Of a DNA stretch of 64,000 nucleotides, positions 9,988 through 19,302 are shown one piece after another (position 1 is the first letter of the stretch; each line of letters starts with the position of its first letter). Source of the DNA: Pyramidobacter porci. Lineage in GTDB: Bacteria > Synergistota > Synergistia > Synergistales > Dethiosulfovibrionaceae. The stretch lies in NCBI RefSeq assembly GCF_009695745.1, contig NZ_VUNH01000008.1, forward strand, positions 87,731 to 151,730. Direction: 5' to 3'. The position numbers and the translations under genes are program-made. The notes beneath the pieces are model-generated. The model searched no databases. It was not told the DNA's origin and saw nothing but the letters and a program-made list of their open reading frames with translations.

Positions 9988-11091
9988 TTAACGTTTGGCG
10001 CTTAACGCCCTGCGCCCGTATGTGTCGGCGGCGATCATGGCGTTGTAGACCATTTCCGCGTCGACCTCGAAGGGCATGTTATGCAGCGTGTCCGTCGGCG
10101 CGCATGCGGCGTCCGCCACCGGCATCAGATGTTCGCGGCTGGTGTCGGTGACGCCGAGTTCCGCGAAGGTGACCGGCAACCCGACGGCGATCATCCAATC
10201 GAGCATCTCGGTCAGTTCCTCCTCGGGAACGTTTTCCATCACCAGCTGGGTCAGCGTGCCGAAGTTCACTTTTTCGCCGTGCTGCATGTGATGGCATTCC
10301 GGAAGCTGAGTCAGCCCATTGTGAATCGCGTGCGCGGCGGCGATGCCGCAGGATTCGAAGCCAAGCCCCGAAAGCAAGGTGTTCGCTTCGATGATGCGTT
10401 CGACGGCGGGGGTCAGCGCCTGTGATTCAAGAGCGATTTTCGCTTTCAAGCCGTCGCTGACGAGCGTGTCGTAGCACAGTTTGGCGATGCCGAACGACGT
10501 GACGCCAACGGTGCCGCCGGCAAAATTGCCGGCGCCGGAGTTCACGCAGGCGCGCGCTTCGAAGTACGTGGCCATGGCATCCCCCATGCCGGAGACGGTG
10601 AGGCGCAGCGGGCTTTGGGCAATGACTTCAGTGTCCATCAGCACAAGATTGGGGTTGGCCGGCAGGAACAGATACTCTGCAAAAGCGCCCTCGTCGGTAT
10701 AAATGACCGAAAGGGCGGAGCAGGGCGCGTCGGTGGAAGCGACCGTGGGGCAAATGGCGACAGGGATCCCGGCGTAGTACGCCGCGGCCTTGGCCGTGTC
10801 GAAAATCTTGCCGCCGCCGACGCCGATCATCACGTCAAAACCCTGTTCCTTCACGAGCTTTACAAGGCGGTCGATTTCCGTCCGCGAGCATTCGCCATTG
10901 AATTTCTCAAAGACGACGGGAGCTTCGCTTTGGGCAAAGCTCTTTTCGATCCGCTCGCCGACGCGGTCGATGCCGCCGGCAGAAATCAAACAGAGCGCTT
11001 TGCTTCCGAGTTTGGCCGCATACATGCCGAGGTCGTTCATCGCTCCGCGCCCCTGAACATAACGCGACGGTGAAATAACCGTGACTGCCAT
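9988..11091 (-). CDS. Glycerol dehydrogenase-like iron/zinc alcohol dehydrogenase (copy 1)
   Basis: 367 aa of the iron-containing ADH / GldA family, NAD-dependent oxidation or reduction of vicinal diols and hydroxyketones. Visible are the nucleotide-binding GVGGGKIFDTAKA near residue 93 and metal ligands in GMGDAMAT (Asp), AAAHAIHNG (His) and MQHGEKV (His). GGAGG stands eight bases upstream of the ATG. It is last in a leftward group that includes a lipoamide dehydrogenase and an SDR. In an acetoin locus a 2,3-butanediol or diacetyl reductase role is plausible, but glycerol is equally compatible. A paralogue lies at 20643. Confidence 0.88.
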   Translation of the reverse strand: MAVTVISPSRYVQGRGAMNDLGMYAAKLGSKALCLISAGGIDRVGERIEKSFAQSEAPVVFEKFNGECSRTEIDRLVKLVKEQGFDVMIGVGGGKIFDTAKAAAYYAGIPVAICPTVASTDAPCSALSVIYTDEGAFAEYLFLPANPNLVLMDTEVIAQSPLRLTVSGMGDAMATYFEARACVNSGAGNFAGGTVGVTSFGIAKLCYDTLVSDGLKAKIALESQALTPAVERIIEANTLLSGLGFESCGIAAAHAIHNGLTQLPECHHMQHGEKVNFGTLTQLVMENVPEEELTEMLDWMIAVGLPVTFAELGVTDTSREHLMPVADAACAPTDTLHNMPFEVDAEMVYNAMIAADTYGRRALSAKR

Positions 11092-11192
11092 GCTGAAACC
11101 TCCTTTTCATTCTTGCTGTCATCCGTAAATCATCGTGCGTATCCCCACAAGGAAACCGCATTCTCTCCGGGGCAATCTCAGACGGAGCCGGC

Positions 11193-11990
11193 CTAGGCCG
11201 TCGTGCCGCCGTCTACGACAATCACCTGCCCCGTAATTTCCTTGGAGAGATGGCTGCACAGGAAGAGAACTGCGTTGGCGATATCCTCCTCCACCTGGGG
11301 AACGCCGAAGGGAATCAGCTTCTTGACGCTGTCGTCGAAAGTGCTGTTGCGGCGGTCGACATTGTCGGAACCGCCCGTCATGGAGTCCAGGATCTCCTCC
11401 CACATGTTCGTGCGGATGATCCCCGGGGCAACGCTGTTGACGTTGATGTGGTAGGGTGCTGCCACTTTGGCGAGGTTCTTCGTCAGGGAAACGACAGCCG
11501 TCTTCGTAGCGCTGTAATGCTCCAGCATCCCGAGCTGGGCGACCCCGGCGATGGAGGAAGTCGTCACGATCCGTCCCTCCTTCTGGGCGATCATTTTCTT
11601 CAGAGCGCAGCGCACCACGTTGGAGAGCCCAATGACGTTGATGTCGTAGACCCTTTTGGCGCGTTCCCCGCTCAGCTCCAGAAAAGGAACCGTCTCGATG
11701 ACCCCGGCGTTGTTGACGACAAAATCGATTTTGCCGCCGGCAAATGCCTCGCCGGCCTTAAAGAATTCCTCTACCTCGGCATCGACGGAGACGTCCACCT
11801 TTTTGAAATCGGCCTTGACTCCCAGTTTGCGGAGTTCCTCGACGACGCTGGTGCCTTCGGCTTCTTTCCGGTTGCCGATGAAGACGTTGGCGCCCGCTTG
11901 TGCCAGCACTTCCGCGACCGTTTTGCCCAAGCCGCGTCCGCCTCCGGTGAGCAGCGCGGTTTTTCCTTTCAAATCAATCTGAATGCTCAC
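11193..11990 (-). CDS. Short-chain dehydrogenase/reductase
   Basis: 265 aa classical SDR. The cofactor motif TGGGRGLG is near residue 16, NNAGV near 92, and the catalytic Ser...Tyr-x3-Lys set is seen as SSIAG...YSATKTA. The C-terminus ends in the typical GQVIVVDGG. The start is GTG with GGAGGG upstream. By context (between lpd and a gldA-like gene, opposite acoABXC) it may reduce acetoin or diacetyl. 3-oxoacyl-ACP reductase-like enzymes look the same, so the substrate is open. Confidence 0.88.
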   Translation of the reverse strand: MSIQIDLKGKTALLTGGGRGLGKTVAEVLAQAGANVFIGNRKEAEGTSVVEELRKLGVKADFKKVDVSVDAEVEEFFKAGEAFAGGKIDFVVNNAGVIETVPFLELSGERAKRVYDINVIGLSNVVRCALKKMIAQKEGRIVTTSSIAGVAQLGMLEHYSATKTAVVSLTKNLAKVAAPYHINVNSVAPGIIRTNMWEEILDSMTGGSDNVDRRNSTFDDSVKKLIPFGVPQVEEDIANAVLFLCSHLSKEITGQVIVVDGGTTA

Positions 11991-12083
11991 GAGAACTCCC
12001 TCCTCTTTTCACGTTATGCTAATTTTCCGATTTTACCTTTCGACACCTAGACATTGACATAGATTTTCTTTCCGTACTCCGCC

Positions 12084-13487
12084 TCATTCCTTTGGCGGCA
12101 GGTGCAAAGCCCTGCTCAGAACGTCCAGCGACGCCTCCTTGACCGTCTCGCCGAGGGTAGGATGCGCGTGGATCGTGGCGACGATCTCGTCGACCGTCAG
12201 CTCGGATTTCATGGCAAGCGTCCCTTCCACGATCAGATCCGTGGCCCTGGGGCCCAAAACGTGCATGCCCAGGATCTCGCCAGTCTCTTTGTCCGCAAGG
12301 ACCTTGACCATCCCGTCGGGCATCCCCGCGATCAGCGCCTTGGCGTTGGAGTTCATCGGGAAACGCCCTACGATGAAGGGGCGTCCCGACTTGGCCAACT
12401 CCGCCTCCGTCGATCCCACTCCCGCGAGCTCGGGAGCGGTGTAGACGCCGCTCGGGACGCACCGGTAATCCATGGCCGCTTTGCGTCCCATGATAACCTC
12501 CGCCGCGACCTCTCCCTCGGCCGAGGCGACGTGCGCCAGCATGATGGGCGAGGCACAGTCGCCGACGGCGTAGATGCCGGGGACGCTGGTCCTCATCTGT
12601 CCATCGACCGCGACGCGCCCCCGCTCGGTGCGGACCCCGATCTCCTCGAGTCCGAGTCCCTGCGTGAAAGGACGGCGCCCCGTACAGACGAAAACCTTTT
12701 CCGTGGCGATCTCTTCCTCCGCGTCCGTCGCGACGACTGTCGCGTATCCGTCTTCCGTGAGGCGAACCGCCTTGACCGTGGCCGAGGTCAGGATTCGAAT
12801 GCCCCTGGCCTCCAGGATCTGCCTGAGGTACCCGACAAGTTCGGCATCCATATTCGGCAGGATCTCCGGCAGCATTTCGACGACGGTGACCTTGACGCCC
12901 AAAGCAGAGAAGACGGAAGCGAATTCAACGCCAATGACGCCGCCGCCGACAAGAAGGATGGATTTCGGCAAAGCATCCAGCTCCAAAGCTCCGTCGCTCG
13001 TGAGGATCCCGGGGAGGTCGAACCCGGGCACAGGCGGCAGCGCCGGAACGGATCCCGTGGCGACAATGAAGGCATCGGCTGACAGGGATCGCACCGCGCC
13101 GTCCTCCTGCGCGACGACGATCTCTCCCGGAGAACGAAAGACCGCGTTTCCCCGCACAACTTCCACGCTATTGGCCCCCAGCAGGAAACCGACTCCCTCG
13201 ACAAGGCGCGCGACGATCTCCGCCTTGTGCTGCATCAGGACCTTCCAGTCGACGCGGGCCCCTTTTACGAAAAGCCCGACGGACTCCCCCTCCCTGACGG
13301 CCGAGGCCAGCTCCGCCGTGTGCAGCAGCACTTTGGTCGGAATGCAGCCTCTGTTGAGACAGGTTCCTCCCAGCGCATTCTTCTCCACAAGGACGACGGA
13401 GGCTCCCAGCTGCGCGGCGCGCAGCGCGGCAACGTATCCTCCGGTTCCTCCGCCGATGACCACGACCTTCTTTGATCCTTCCGCCAT
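12084..13487 (-). CDS. lpdA: Dihydrolipoamide dehydrogenase (E3, acetoin locus)
   Basis: Reoxidises dihydrolipoamide with NAD+ via FAD and a redox disulfide. The N-terminal FAD motif GGGTGGYVAALRAAQ is followed by the disulfide GGTCLNRGCIPTK near residues 40-52. A second Rossmann motif (VGGGVIGVEFAS) sits near residue 175, and the C-terminal HAHPTLGE supplies the catalytic His-Glu of the partner subunit. 467 aa, normal. No fused lipoyl domain. It follows the PocR kinase/regulator pair on the same strand, so E3 is controlled with the sensors rather than with acoABXC. Confidence 0.95.
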   Translation of the reverse strand: MAEGSKKVVVIGGGTGGYVAALRAAQLGASVVLVEKNALGGTCLNRGCIPTKVLLHTAELASAVREGESVGLFVKGARVDWKVLMQHKAEIVARLVEGVGFLLGANSVEVVRGNAVFRSPGEIVVAQEDGAVRSLSADAFIVATGSVPALPPVPGFDLPGILTSDGALELDALPKSILLVGGGVIGVEFASVFSALGVKVTVVEMLPEILPNMDAELVGYLRQILEARGIRILTSATVKAVRLTEDGYATVVATDAEEEIATEKVFVCTGRRPFTQGLGLEEIGVRTERGRVAVDGQMRTSVPGIYAVGDCASPIMLAHVASAEGEVAAEVIMGRKAAMDYRCVPSGVYTAPELAGVGSTEAELAKSGRPFIVGRFPMNSNAKALIAGMPDGMVKVLADKETGEILGMHVLGPRATDLIVEGTLAMKSELTVDEIVATIHAHPTLGETVKEASLDVLSRALHLPPKE

Positions 13488-13502
13488 AATTTTCCCTCCT
13501 TG

Positions 13503-14399
13503 TCACACAAATTGGGATCGCTCTGCCGAAGAGCCGGGATTTTCCTTGGACAGCACTGGCCTTCTCCGCAATGTGCTCGGAGCGATTCCAAATATTTTCT
13601 TGAAGGCGAGCCCAAAGTAGGCAGCATTGCCGTATCCCGATTCCCGGGCAGCTTGCCGCACGGAAGCCCCCGAGAGAAGGAGAGTACGCGCCCGCTGCAT
13701 CCTGGCGTCCTTCAATACATCCATGAAACGGACGCCCTCCTCCCGGAACAGGCGGCTGAGATGCCCGGGGCTGACGCCGACGTGCCTCGCGGCTTCTTCC
13801 AGGGACGCCTTGCCAGGTTCCTCCCGGATGAAAGCCACGGCTCTGCGGACAGGCGAGCACTCCGTATCGTCCACCCCTTCCACAGAGGCGGAGAGAAGTT
13901 CTCCGTGCTCCGCTAACTCTTTGAGCGCCTCCTTGAACCTTTGTTCCAGCGCTTTGATGCGCATGGCCTGGCGGATCTCCGTCTCCCGGCGATGGACGCA
14001 CTTTTCCACTGCCTCCCGCAGAGCCTCTGCCCGGACCGGCTTCCAGAGGAAAGAGGCGACCTCGTCCTCCAAAGCGCGGGCCAGGTTCGCGAGGGTATTG
14101 TAGGCCGTGACGACCACGACTTGAGCGCCCAAACCTTCGCGGCGCAACCGCTCCAGGCTCAGCATCCCGTTTCCGCCGGGAAGACTGATGTCCAGCAGCA
14201 CAATGTCCGGAGGGCGTTCCCGGGCAAAGCGCTCGAACTCAGGAACGTTTCCGGCCTCGTCGATCTCGAGCGACGGGAAAAAACCGCGGAGCAGCAAGAC
14301 CAACGCGTCGCGCTCCAGCTTCTCATCTTCAACGACGAGCGCTCTCAACGGCGGAATCGATGGAAGTTCAAGCGCAGACACAGCGGACTCCAAGTTCAT
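13503..14399 (-). CDS. Response regulator with AraC-type DNA-binding domain
   Basis: 298 aa. The N-terminal receiver domain has the acidic pair in VVEDEK, the phosphorylatable Asp in IVLLDISLPGG and the Lys in FLWKPVR. A linker leads to an AraC/XylS helix-turn-helix pair (about residues 190-285, SPGHLSRLFREEGVRF, then the second helix-turn-helix near YGNAAYFGLAFKKIFG). This is the YesN-like layout. The ATG overlaps the stop of the kinase gene by four bases (ATGA), a coupled sensor-regulator pair. It probably activates the divergent aco operon; no sigma54-dependent AcoR is seen here. Confidence 0.93.
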   Translation of the reverse strand: MNLESAVSALELPSIPPLRALVVEDEKLERDALVLLLRGFFPSLEIDEAGNVPEFERFARERPPDIVLLDISLPGGNGMLSLERLRREGLGAQVVVVTAYNTLANLARALEDEVASFLWKPVRAEALREAVEKCVHRRETEIRQAMRIKALEQRFKEALKELAEHGELLSASVEGVDDTECSPVRRAVAFIREEPGKASLEEAARHVGVSPGHLSRLFREEGVRFMDVLKDARMQRARTLLLSGASVRQAARESGYGNAAYFGLAFKKIFGIAPSTLRRRPVLSKENPGSSAERSQFV

Positions 14400-15712
14400 G
14401 GAAGGTTCACCGGCCTTTCCGGAAGCCGCAGTTCGATGCGGGTTCCTCCGCGGGGGATACTCCTGACTTCTATGGAAGCAGACTTCTCGTAGTAGAGGTG
14501 CAAACGTTTCCGAACGTTCGCCAGTCCCATCCCTTCCCGAAAACGGTTCATCTCGAACCCCACTCCGTTGTCCTTCAGAACGATATGGATGGAGTCCTTT
14601 TCTTTTTTCGCCGCCAAGAGGAGTTTCCCCTTCCGAAGCGAGGGTTCGAGCCCATGGATCAGGGCGTTCTCCACCAAAGGCTGAAGCAGCATGAAAGGGA
14701 TCAGACACTCGCGCACCTCCGGGTCCTCCTCGACGGAAAAAGAGAGGCGGTCTCCGAAGCGAACCCGGTAGATCGCAAGGTAGCTGCGCACGCACTGGAG
14801 TTCTTCGCCGAAGCAGACCAATCCATGTTCACTCTGCTCCTGCAGGGTATAGCGCAGATAGTCCGCAAGCTGCTCGGTCATCTCCATCGTTTTCTTGGCG
14901 GTCTCGAAAAGAGCCAAGCGCGCGATACAGTTCAGACTGTTGAAGAGGAAGTGCGGATTGATCTGGTTCCTCAGAGCTTTCAGCTGGGCACGATGGAGCG
15001 CGTGTTCCATATCCGCACCTCTTTGCCTCTGCTGGGACAACAAAAGGCTCTGCTCGAGAATCTTCTGCCGAGCCAGATTGATCTCGCATAATTCGACGAT
15101 CTGCGTGGAAAGAAGGCGCATGATCTCGAGCGCCCGTTTCAGTTCGGTCTCATCCAGGATAGGAAGCTGCCGGTACTTTTCGATCAAAAACGCGCGCTCC
15201 TCGTCATTTCTCACAAAGGTCCAGCGTTTTGAAACGGCCTCAAGTCCCGCGCCGTCAACGGTCTTGGACTGGACCTGCCCCGAGGCCAGAAATCCCGCCA
15301 GGCGTCCGTTGATATAAAGCGGAGCGCACAGATCGGTCAGACCGTTCGCGCAGGTATAAATGTGAATGTCCCCCTGTTTCAGCGAGGTTCGTGTGGCCCT
15401 TTTATCGCACGCATCGCAAGTGGCCTTGCCCTTGCGTATCGAGTGCACGTGATCGCAGAATTCCGAGGCATTGACCAAGATCACCTTCTGCCCCTTCGGA
15501 GTCATCAAGCAAACTCCCACCTGGAAGAGACGAGCGAAACTCCGGAAAAGATCTTCCAGTTTCACGACGTCTACCGTCTCCTGCCACCATTCGAAGGAAC
15601 CGTATTCGAACTCCCCGTGGGGCAATGCCATCTCTTCGCCTTGTCCGTCTTGTCTTGACGACATTTTTTCTGCTGGCATGTCGTCTTTTATGACAATATT
15701 TTTCAACCCCAT
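14396..15712 (-). CDS. PocR-domain sensor histidine kinase (LytS/YesM type)
   Basis: 438 aa. A PocR sensory domain spans about residues 45-190, with the cysteine-rich pattern CDHVHSIRKGKATCDACDKR and then YTCANGLTDLCAPLY. It has no predicted membrane helices, so sensing is cytoplasmic. A His_kinase domain follows with the phospho-acceptor region NQINPHFLFNSLN, then HATPase_c with the N box (QPLVENALIHGLEP) and GVGFEM, GMGLANVRKRL. PocR domains are thought to bind small hydrocarbon metabolites such as propanediol. Divergence from acoABXC suggests acetoin or a C3/C4 diol as signal (inference). Confidence 0.93.
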   Translation of the reverse strand: MGLKNIVIKDDMPAEKMSSRQDGQGEEMALPHGEFEYGSFEWWQETVDVVKLEDLFRSFARLFQVGVCLMTPKGQKVILVNASEFCDHVHSIRKGKATCDACDKRATRTSLKQGDIHIYTCANGLTDLCAPLYINGRLAGFLASGQVQSKTVDGAGLEAVSKRWTFVRNDEERAFLIEKYRQLPILDETELKRALEIMRLLSTQIVELCEINLARQKILEQSLLLSQQRQRGADMEHALHRAQLKALRNQINPHFLFNSLNCIARLALFETAKKTMEMTEQLADYLRYTLQEQSEHGLVCFGEELQCVRSYLAIYRVRFGDRLSFSVEEDPEVRECLIPFMLLQPLVENALIHGLEPSLRKGKLLLAAKKEKDSIHIVLKDNGVGFEMNRFREGMGLANVRKRLHLYYEKSASIEVRSIPRGGTRIELRLPERPVNLP

Positions 15713-15860
15713 TGATCTAACAACTCCCTTGGTGTAAAATATAACATAAAGATAAAAAATATGCTACTTCTTCTTGTAAATATTTTATTCCGATGCGGTG
15801 AAGCGGATTTTGCCACTCGGAACAGGCTTAACATCAAGAAATGAAAGGGGGTTTGCATCT
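15713..15860. promoter_or_regulatory. Divergent control region between the PocR kinase and the aco operon
   Basis: 148 bp, AT-rich in its left half. It must hold both the leftward kinase promoter and the rightward aco promoter. A TATATT-like -10 is present on the minus strand, but no convincing -35 partner and no -24/-12 sigma54 element was found. Binding sites for the AraC-type regulator are expected here but not identified. Confidence 0.4.
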
Positions 15861-16211
15861 ATGAAGCGTTTCATTGTGGAGCTGGGCATGGGGGCAGATC
15901 TTCACGGCGGGGACGTCACGAAGGCGGCGAAGCGAGCGGTACGCGACGCCGTTTCTAAAAGCTGCCTCTGCGGGATCTTCGAGGTAGCCAAGCTGGAGAA
16001 ACCGGACGACATGTCCATTCGCCTGAAGATATGCTGCCCCACGCCGGAACTGCTGGACAAAGAACAAGTGATCAAGTCGGTTCCCTTTGGCACAGTGGAG
16101 CTCACAGTTCAGGAAGGGGGAATGCTTACCGAAGGGCTTCATCTTCCTCAGTTGGGAAAAGGCAGCTCCATCGTCGTGGCACTGGCGTCCCTGACCGTCT
16201 ACGTGGAATGA
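15861..16211 (+). CDS. Lin0512-family protein of unknown function
   Basis: 116 aa. The N-terminus (MKRFIVELGMGADLHGGDVT) and the SCLCGIFEV segment match the Lin0512 family, which has no proven function. No signal peptide or membrane segment. The start at 15861 has GAAAGGGGG nine bases upstream; an earlier in-frame ATG lacks one. It is the first gene of the rightward aco operon, 50 bp before acoA, so it may assist the acetoin complex or its substrate handling; this is guilt by association only. Confidence 0.85.
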   Translation: MKRFIVELGMGADLHGGDVTKAAKRAVRDAVSKSCLCGIFEVAKLEKPDDMSIRLKICCPTPELLDKEQVIKSVPFGTVELTVQEGGMLTEGLHLPQLGKGSSIVVALASLTVYVE

Positions 16212-16261
16212 ACGGCCGGCAGGGATTCGTGTGAATGAGAAATTCTTAAGGAGGTAAAGGC

Positions 16262-17221
16262 ATGAAGGTCACGAAAGAGAAACTTCTGGACATGTACAGG
16301 ACGATGTTCATGATTCGCTCCTTCGAACTGAAGGCGGCCGAGCTCTTCGCGGCCGGAAGGATCCCCGGCTTCGTTCACCTTTATGTGGGAGAAGAGGCCG
16401 TCGCCACGGGAGTATGTGCCAATCTGAAGAAAGGCGACTACATCACAAGCACCCATCGTGGGCACGGACATCTTCTGGCCAAGGGGGGCGACGTCAACCT
16501 GATGATGGCCGAGCTCTTTGGAAAGGCCTCAGGGTATTGCAAGGGCAAGGGAGGATCCATGCATATCGCTGACGTGGACCTGGGCATCCTCGGGGCCAAC
16601 GGGATCGTCGGAGCGGGATTCCCGATCGCCGTAGGCGCGGCGTTTTCCTGCAAATACCGCAAGACAGGCGATGTGACAGTCTGTTTCTTCGGAGACGCTG
16701 CCTCGAATCGGGGCACGTTCCATGAAGGAATCAACTTCGCCTCGATCCACAAACTGCCGGTCGTCTTCGTCTGCGAGAACAACATGTACGGCATTTCCAA
16801 CTACCAGAAAGCGGGCATGAACATCAACGACATCGCCGACCGCAGCGAAGGATACGGCATACCGGGCGCGAGCGTGGACGGCAACGACGTCATGGCGGTC
16901 TACGAGGCAGCCAGCGCGGCCATCGAAAACGCCCGCAAGGGCGACGGGCCCAGCCTGATCGAATGCAAAACCTGGCGCCAGCGCGGTCACTTCGAGGGCG
17001 ATCCGGGAAAATACAAGGATCCCGAAGAGCAGAAGAACTGGGTTGCCAAGGATCCGCTGCCACGTCTTGAAAAGCGTTTGGAGGAACTGGGATACGCCTC
17101 CAAGGACGAGCTCGCGGCCATGCAGAAGGAAATCCTTCAGAAGATCGAAGCCGCGGTTCAGTTTGCGGAGAGCGGCCCCGATCCGTCGCCAAGCGAGCTG
17201 CTCACCGACGTACTGGCCTGA
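16262..17221 (+). CDS. acoA: Acetoin dehydrogenase E1 alpha (TPP-dependent)
   Basis: 319 aa E1 alpha subunit, which with AcoB cleaves acetoin using thiamine diphosphate to acetaldehyde and an acetyl group passed to the E2 lipoyl arm. The TPP motif is seen as GDAASNRGTFHEGINFA near residues 144-160, with THRGHGH, and GKGGSMHIAD typical of acetoin and pyruvate E1 alpha. A GGAGG lies seven bases upstream. It is followed by acoB, acoX and acoC. The combination with AcoX favours acetoin over pyruvate or branched-chain oxoacids. Confidence 0.92.
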   Translation: MKVTKEKLLDMYRTMFMIRSFELKAAELFAAGRIPGFVHLYVGEEAVATGVCANLKKGDYITSTHRGHGHLLAKGGDVNLMMAELFGKASGYCKGKGGSMHIADVDLGILGANGIVGAGFPIAVGAAFSCKYRKTGDVTVCFFGDAASNRGTFHEGINFASIHKLPVVFVCENNMYGISNYQKAGMNINDIADRSEGYGIPGASVDGNDVMAVYEAASAAIENARKGDGPSLIECKTWRQRGHFEGDPGKYKDPEEQKNWVAKDPLPRLEKRLEELGYASKDELAAMQKEILQKIEAAVQFAESGPDPSPSELLTDVLA

Positions 17222-17254
17222 GTGATTCCATCCGGACAAGAAGAGGTGAAAACG

Positions 17255-18232
17255 ATGACTCAGATGAGTTACAGTGAAGCGATCAGGGACGGCATCCGCA
17301 TGGAGATGCGCAGGGACTCCGGCGTGTTTTTGGCCGGGGAAGACGTGGGAATTTTCGGCGGCTGCTTCGGCGTAACGGCGGGCCTGCAGGAGGAGTTCGG
17401 CAAGGAACGCGTCGTGGACACGCCAGTTACCGAGACGGCGATCATGGGGCTCGGAGTGGGCTCGGCCGCTACGGGACTGCGTCCGATCGTGGAAATCATG
17501 TTCGCCGACTTCATGGGCGTCTGCTTGGACGAGCTCTACAATCAGGCGGCCAAGATGCGCTACATGTTCGGCGGCAAGACAAAAATCCCGATGGTGATTC
17601 GCGCGCCCGTCGGCGCCGGAGTTTCGGCTGCCGCCCAGCATTCACAGTCCAATGAAGCGTGGTTTGCTCATATTCCGGGCATCAAGGTGGTCATGCCGGG
17701 GTCGCCGGCGGACGCCAAAGGGCTCTTGGAGGCTGCCGTCCGCGACGACAACCCCGTTGTGTTCTTGGAGCACAAGCTGATGCTGGGGATGCAAGGGGAC
17801 GTCCCGGAAGGAGAGTATGTCGTCCCGATCGGCAAGGCGGACATCAAGCGCTCCGGCACGGACGTCAGCCTCATCACATGGTCCGGCATGGTGCCGAAGA
17901 CCCTTGCCGCGGCCGAGATGCTGGCGGCGGAGGGCATCAACGCAGAGGTCGTAGACCTGCGGACTCTTACGCCTCTGGACAAAGAGACCCTGCTGAGCTC
18001 TGTGGAGAAGACCGGACGCGCGGTGATCGTGCACGAGGCCGTCAAGACCGGCGGATTCGGCGGAGAAGTCGCCGCCGTCATCGCCGACGAAGGATTCGGT
18101 TACCTGGACGCTCCCGTCAAGCGCGTCACCGCCCCCGACACCCCCATTCCCTTCAGCCCCGCTCTGGAGAAGCTCTGGATTCCCGACGAGACGCGAATCG
18201 TCGCGGCGGCAAAGGAACTTGTCCGGGGTTAA
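17255..18232 (+). CDS. acoB: Acetoin dehydrogenase E1 beta
   Basis: 325 aa E1 beta subunit. The transketolase pyrimidine domain has GEDVGIFGGCFGVT near residue 26 and the TPP-contacting Glu region DTPVTETAIMGLGVG. The C-terminal transketolase domain includes DLRTLTPLDKETL and VHEAVKTGGFGGEV. The start at 17255 is chosen because AAGAGGTG precedes it; a frame open from 17222 adds 11 residues not expected for the family. Same strand and operon as acoA. Confidence 0.92.
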   Translation: MTQMSYSEAIRDGIRMEMRRDSGVFLAGEDVGIFGGCFGVTAGLQEEFGKERVVDTPVTETAIMGLGVGSAATGLRPIVEIMFADFMGVCLDELYNQAAKMRYMFGGKTKIPMVIRAPVGAGVSAAAQHSQSNEAWFAHIPGIKVVMPGSPADAKGLLEAAVRDDNPVVFLEHKLMLGMQGDVPEGEYVVPIGKADIKRSGTDVSLITWSGMVPKTLAAAEMLAAEGINAEVVDLRTLTPLDKETLLSSVEKTGRAVIVHEAVKTGGFGGEVAAVIADEGFGYLDAPVKRVTAPDTPIPFSPALEKLWIPDETRIVAAAKELVRG

Positions 18233-18257
18233 GCTCGGACCGAAAGGGGATATGAGG

Positions 18258-19283
18258 ATGGCAGCTCCCGCGACGGTGGGAATCATCGCCAATCCGGCGT
18301 CCGGCAAGGACATTCGCCGTTTGGTCGCCTATGGCACGGTCTTCGACAATCAGGAGAAGGTAAACATCGTCCGCAGGGTTCTGCTCGCCCTCTCGGGTAC
18401 AGGGGTCGAGCGCGTGCTCTACATGCCCGACTACTACGGCATTGTCGCCAAAGCGGTTGCGGGCATGCGCCGCAGTGACTCCCTGAATCTGGAAATCGCG
18501 CCGCTGGAAATGGAGCTGACAGCGACGCAGCTCGACTCCAGCAACGCAGCCGCCGCCCTTGCCGAGGCGGGGGCGGGGTGCATCGTGACACTGGGGGGCG
18601 ACGGGACGAACCGCATGGTCGCCAAAAGCTGTGGGGATGTCCCCCTGCTCCCCATCTCTACGGGCACGAACAACGTCTTTCCCTTTTTCTTGGAGGGGAC
18701 GATCGCGGGGCTTGCCGCCGGAGCCGTTGCCCAAGGATACGCCGGCGCCGACGCCGTGCACCGTTCAAAACGCCTCACCGTGTTTCGGAACGGCGTCCTC
18801 GCGGACATCGCCCTGATCGACGCGGTGGTTTTGGACAACCCGTTTGTCGCTTCCCGCGCCATGTGGGATGTGGAGGACATGCGGATGGCGGTTTTTACGC
18901 GCGGCGAGGCCCATAACATCGGTATCGCCTCTCTGCTGGGGACGTTGGCTCCCGTGACCGTCCACGATCCGTGGGGTGCCTTCATCGCCTTGGATCCCTC
19001 GAGGCGGGACCGCGTCGCCGCCATCGCTCCGGGATTGCTGCTTCCGGTCGGGACATCCGCCCCATGCCGCATGGAACTTGGGGAAAGCGTGGAGATCGCA
19101 CCTATTCCCTGTATCGTCGCCTTGGACGGCGAACGGGAGGTAGAGTTCCAAGAGGGAGATCGCGGGAAGATCCGCTTGGATCGGGATGGTCCGAACGTGG
19201 TGGCCCCGGATCGGGCTCTCAGGAATGCTGTTGCCGACGGCTTCTTCAGTCGGCCGGAGGTGCTGGGGATTCATCTGCAATGA
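18258..19283 (+). CDS. acoX: AcoX, ATP-NAD kinase-like protein of the acetoin operon
   Basis: About 341 aa. The ATP-NAD kinase fold is indicated by GIIANPASGKDIR near the N-terminus and the GGDGTNR motif near residue 110, followed by STGTNNVFP. AcoX proteins are found in acetoin operons; their biochemical role has not been established. The start at 18258 has AAAGGGGA seven bases upstream; ATG 18252 is also possible. It follows acoB by 25 bp and precedes acoC. It is unlikely to be the housekeeping NAD kinase, given its length and operon position. Confidence 0.88.
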   Translation: MAAPATVGIIANPASGKDIRRLVAYGTVFDNQEKVNIVRRVLLALSGTGVERVLYMPDYYGIVAKAVAGMRRSDSLNLEIAPLEMELTATQLDSSNAAAALAEAGAGCIVTLGGDGTNRMVAKSCGDVPLLPISTGTNNVFPFFLEGTIAGLAAGAVAQGYAGADAVHRSKRLTVFRNGVLADIALIDAVVLDNPFVASRAMWDVEDMRMAVFTRGEAHNIGIASLLGTLAPVTVHDPWGAFIALDPSRRDRVAAIAPGLLLPVGTSAPCRMELGESVEIAPIPCIVALDGEREVEFQEGDRGKIRLDRDGPNVVAPDRALRNAVADGFFSRPEVLGIHLQ

Positions 19284-19302
19284 CAATTGCTGGAGGTCAT
19301 CT

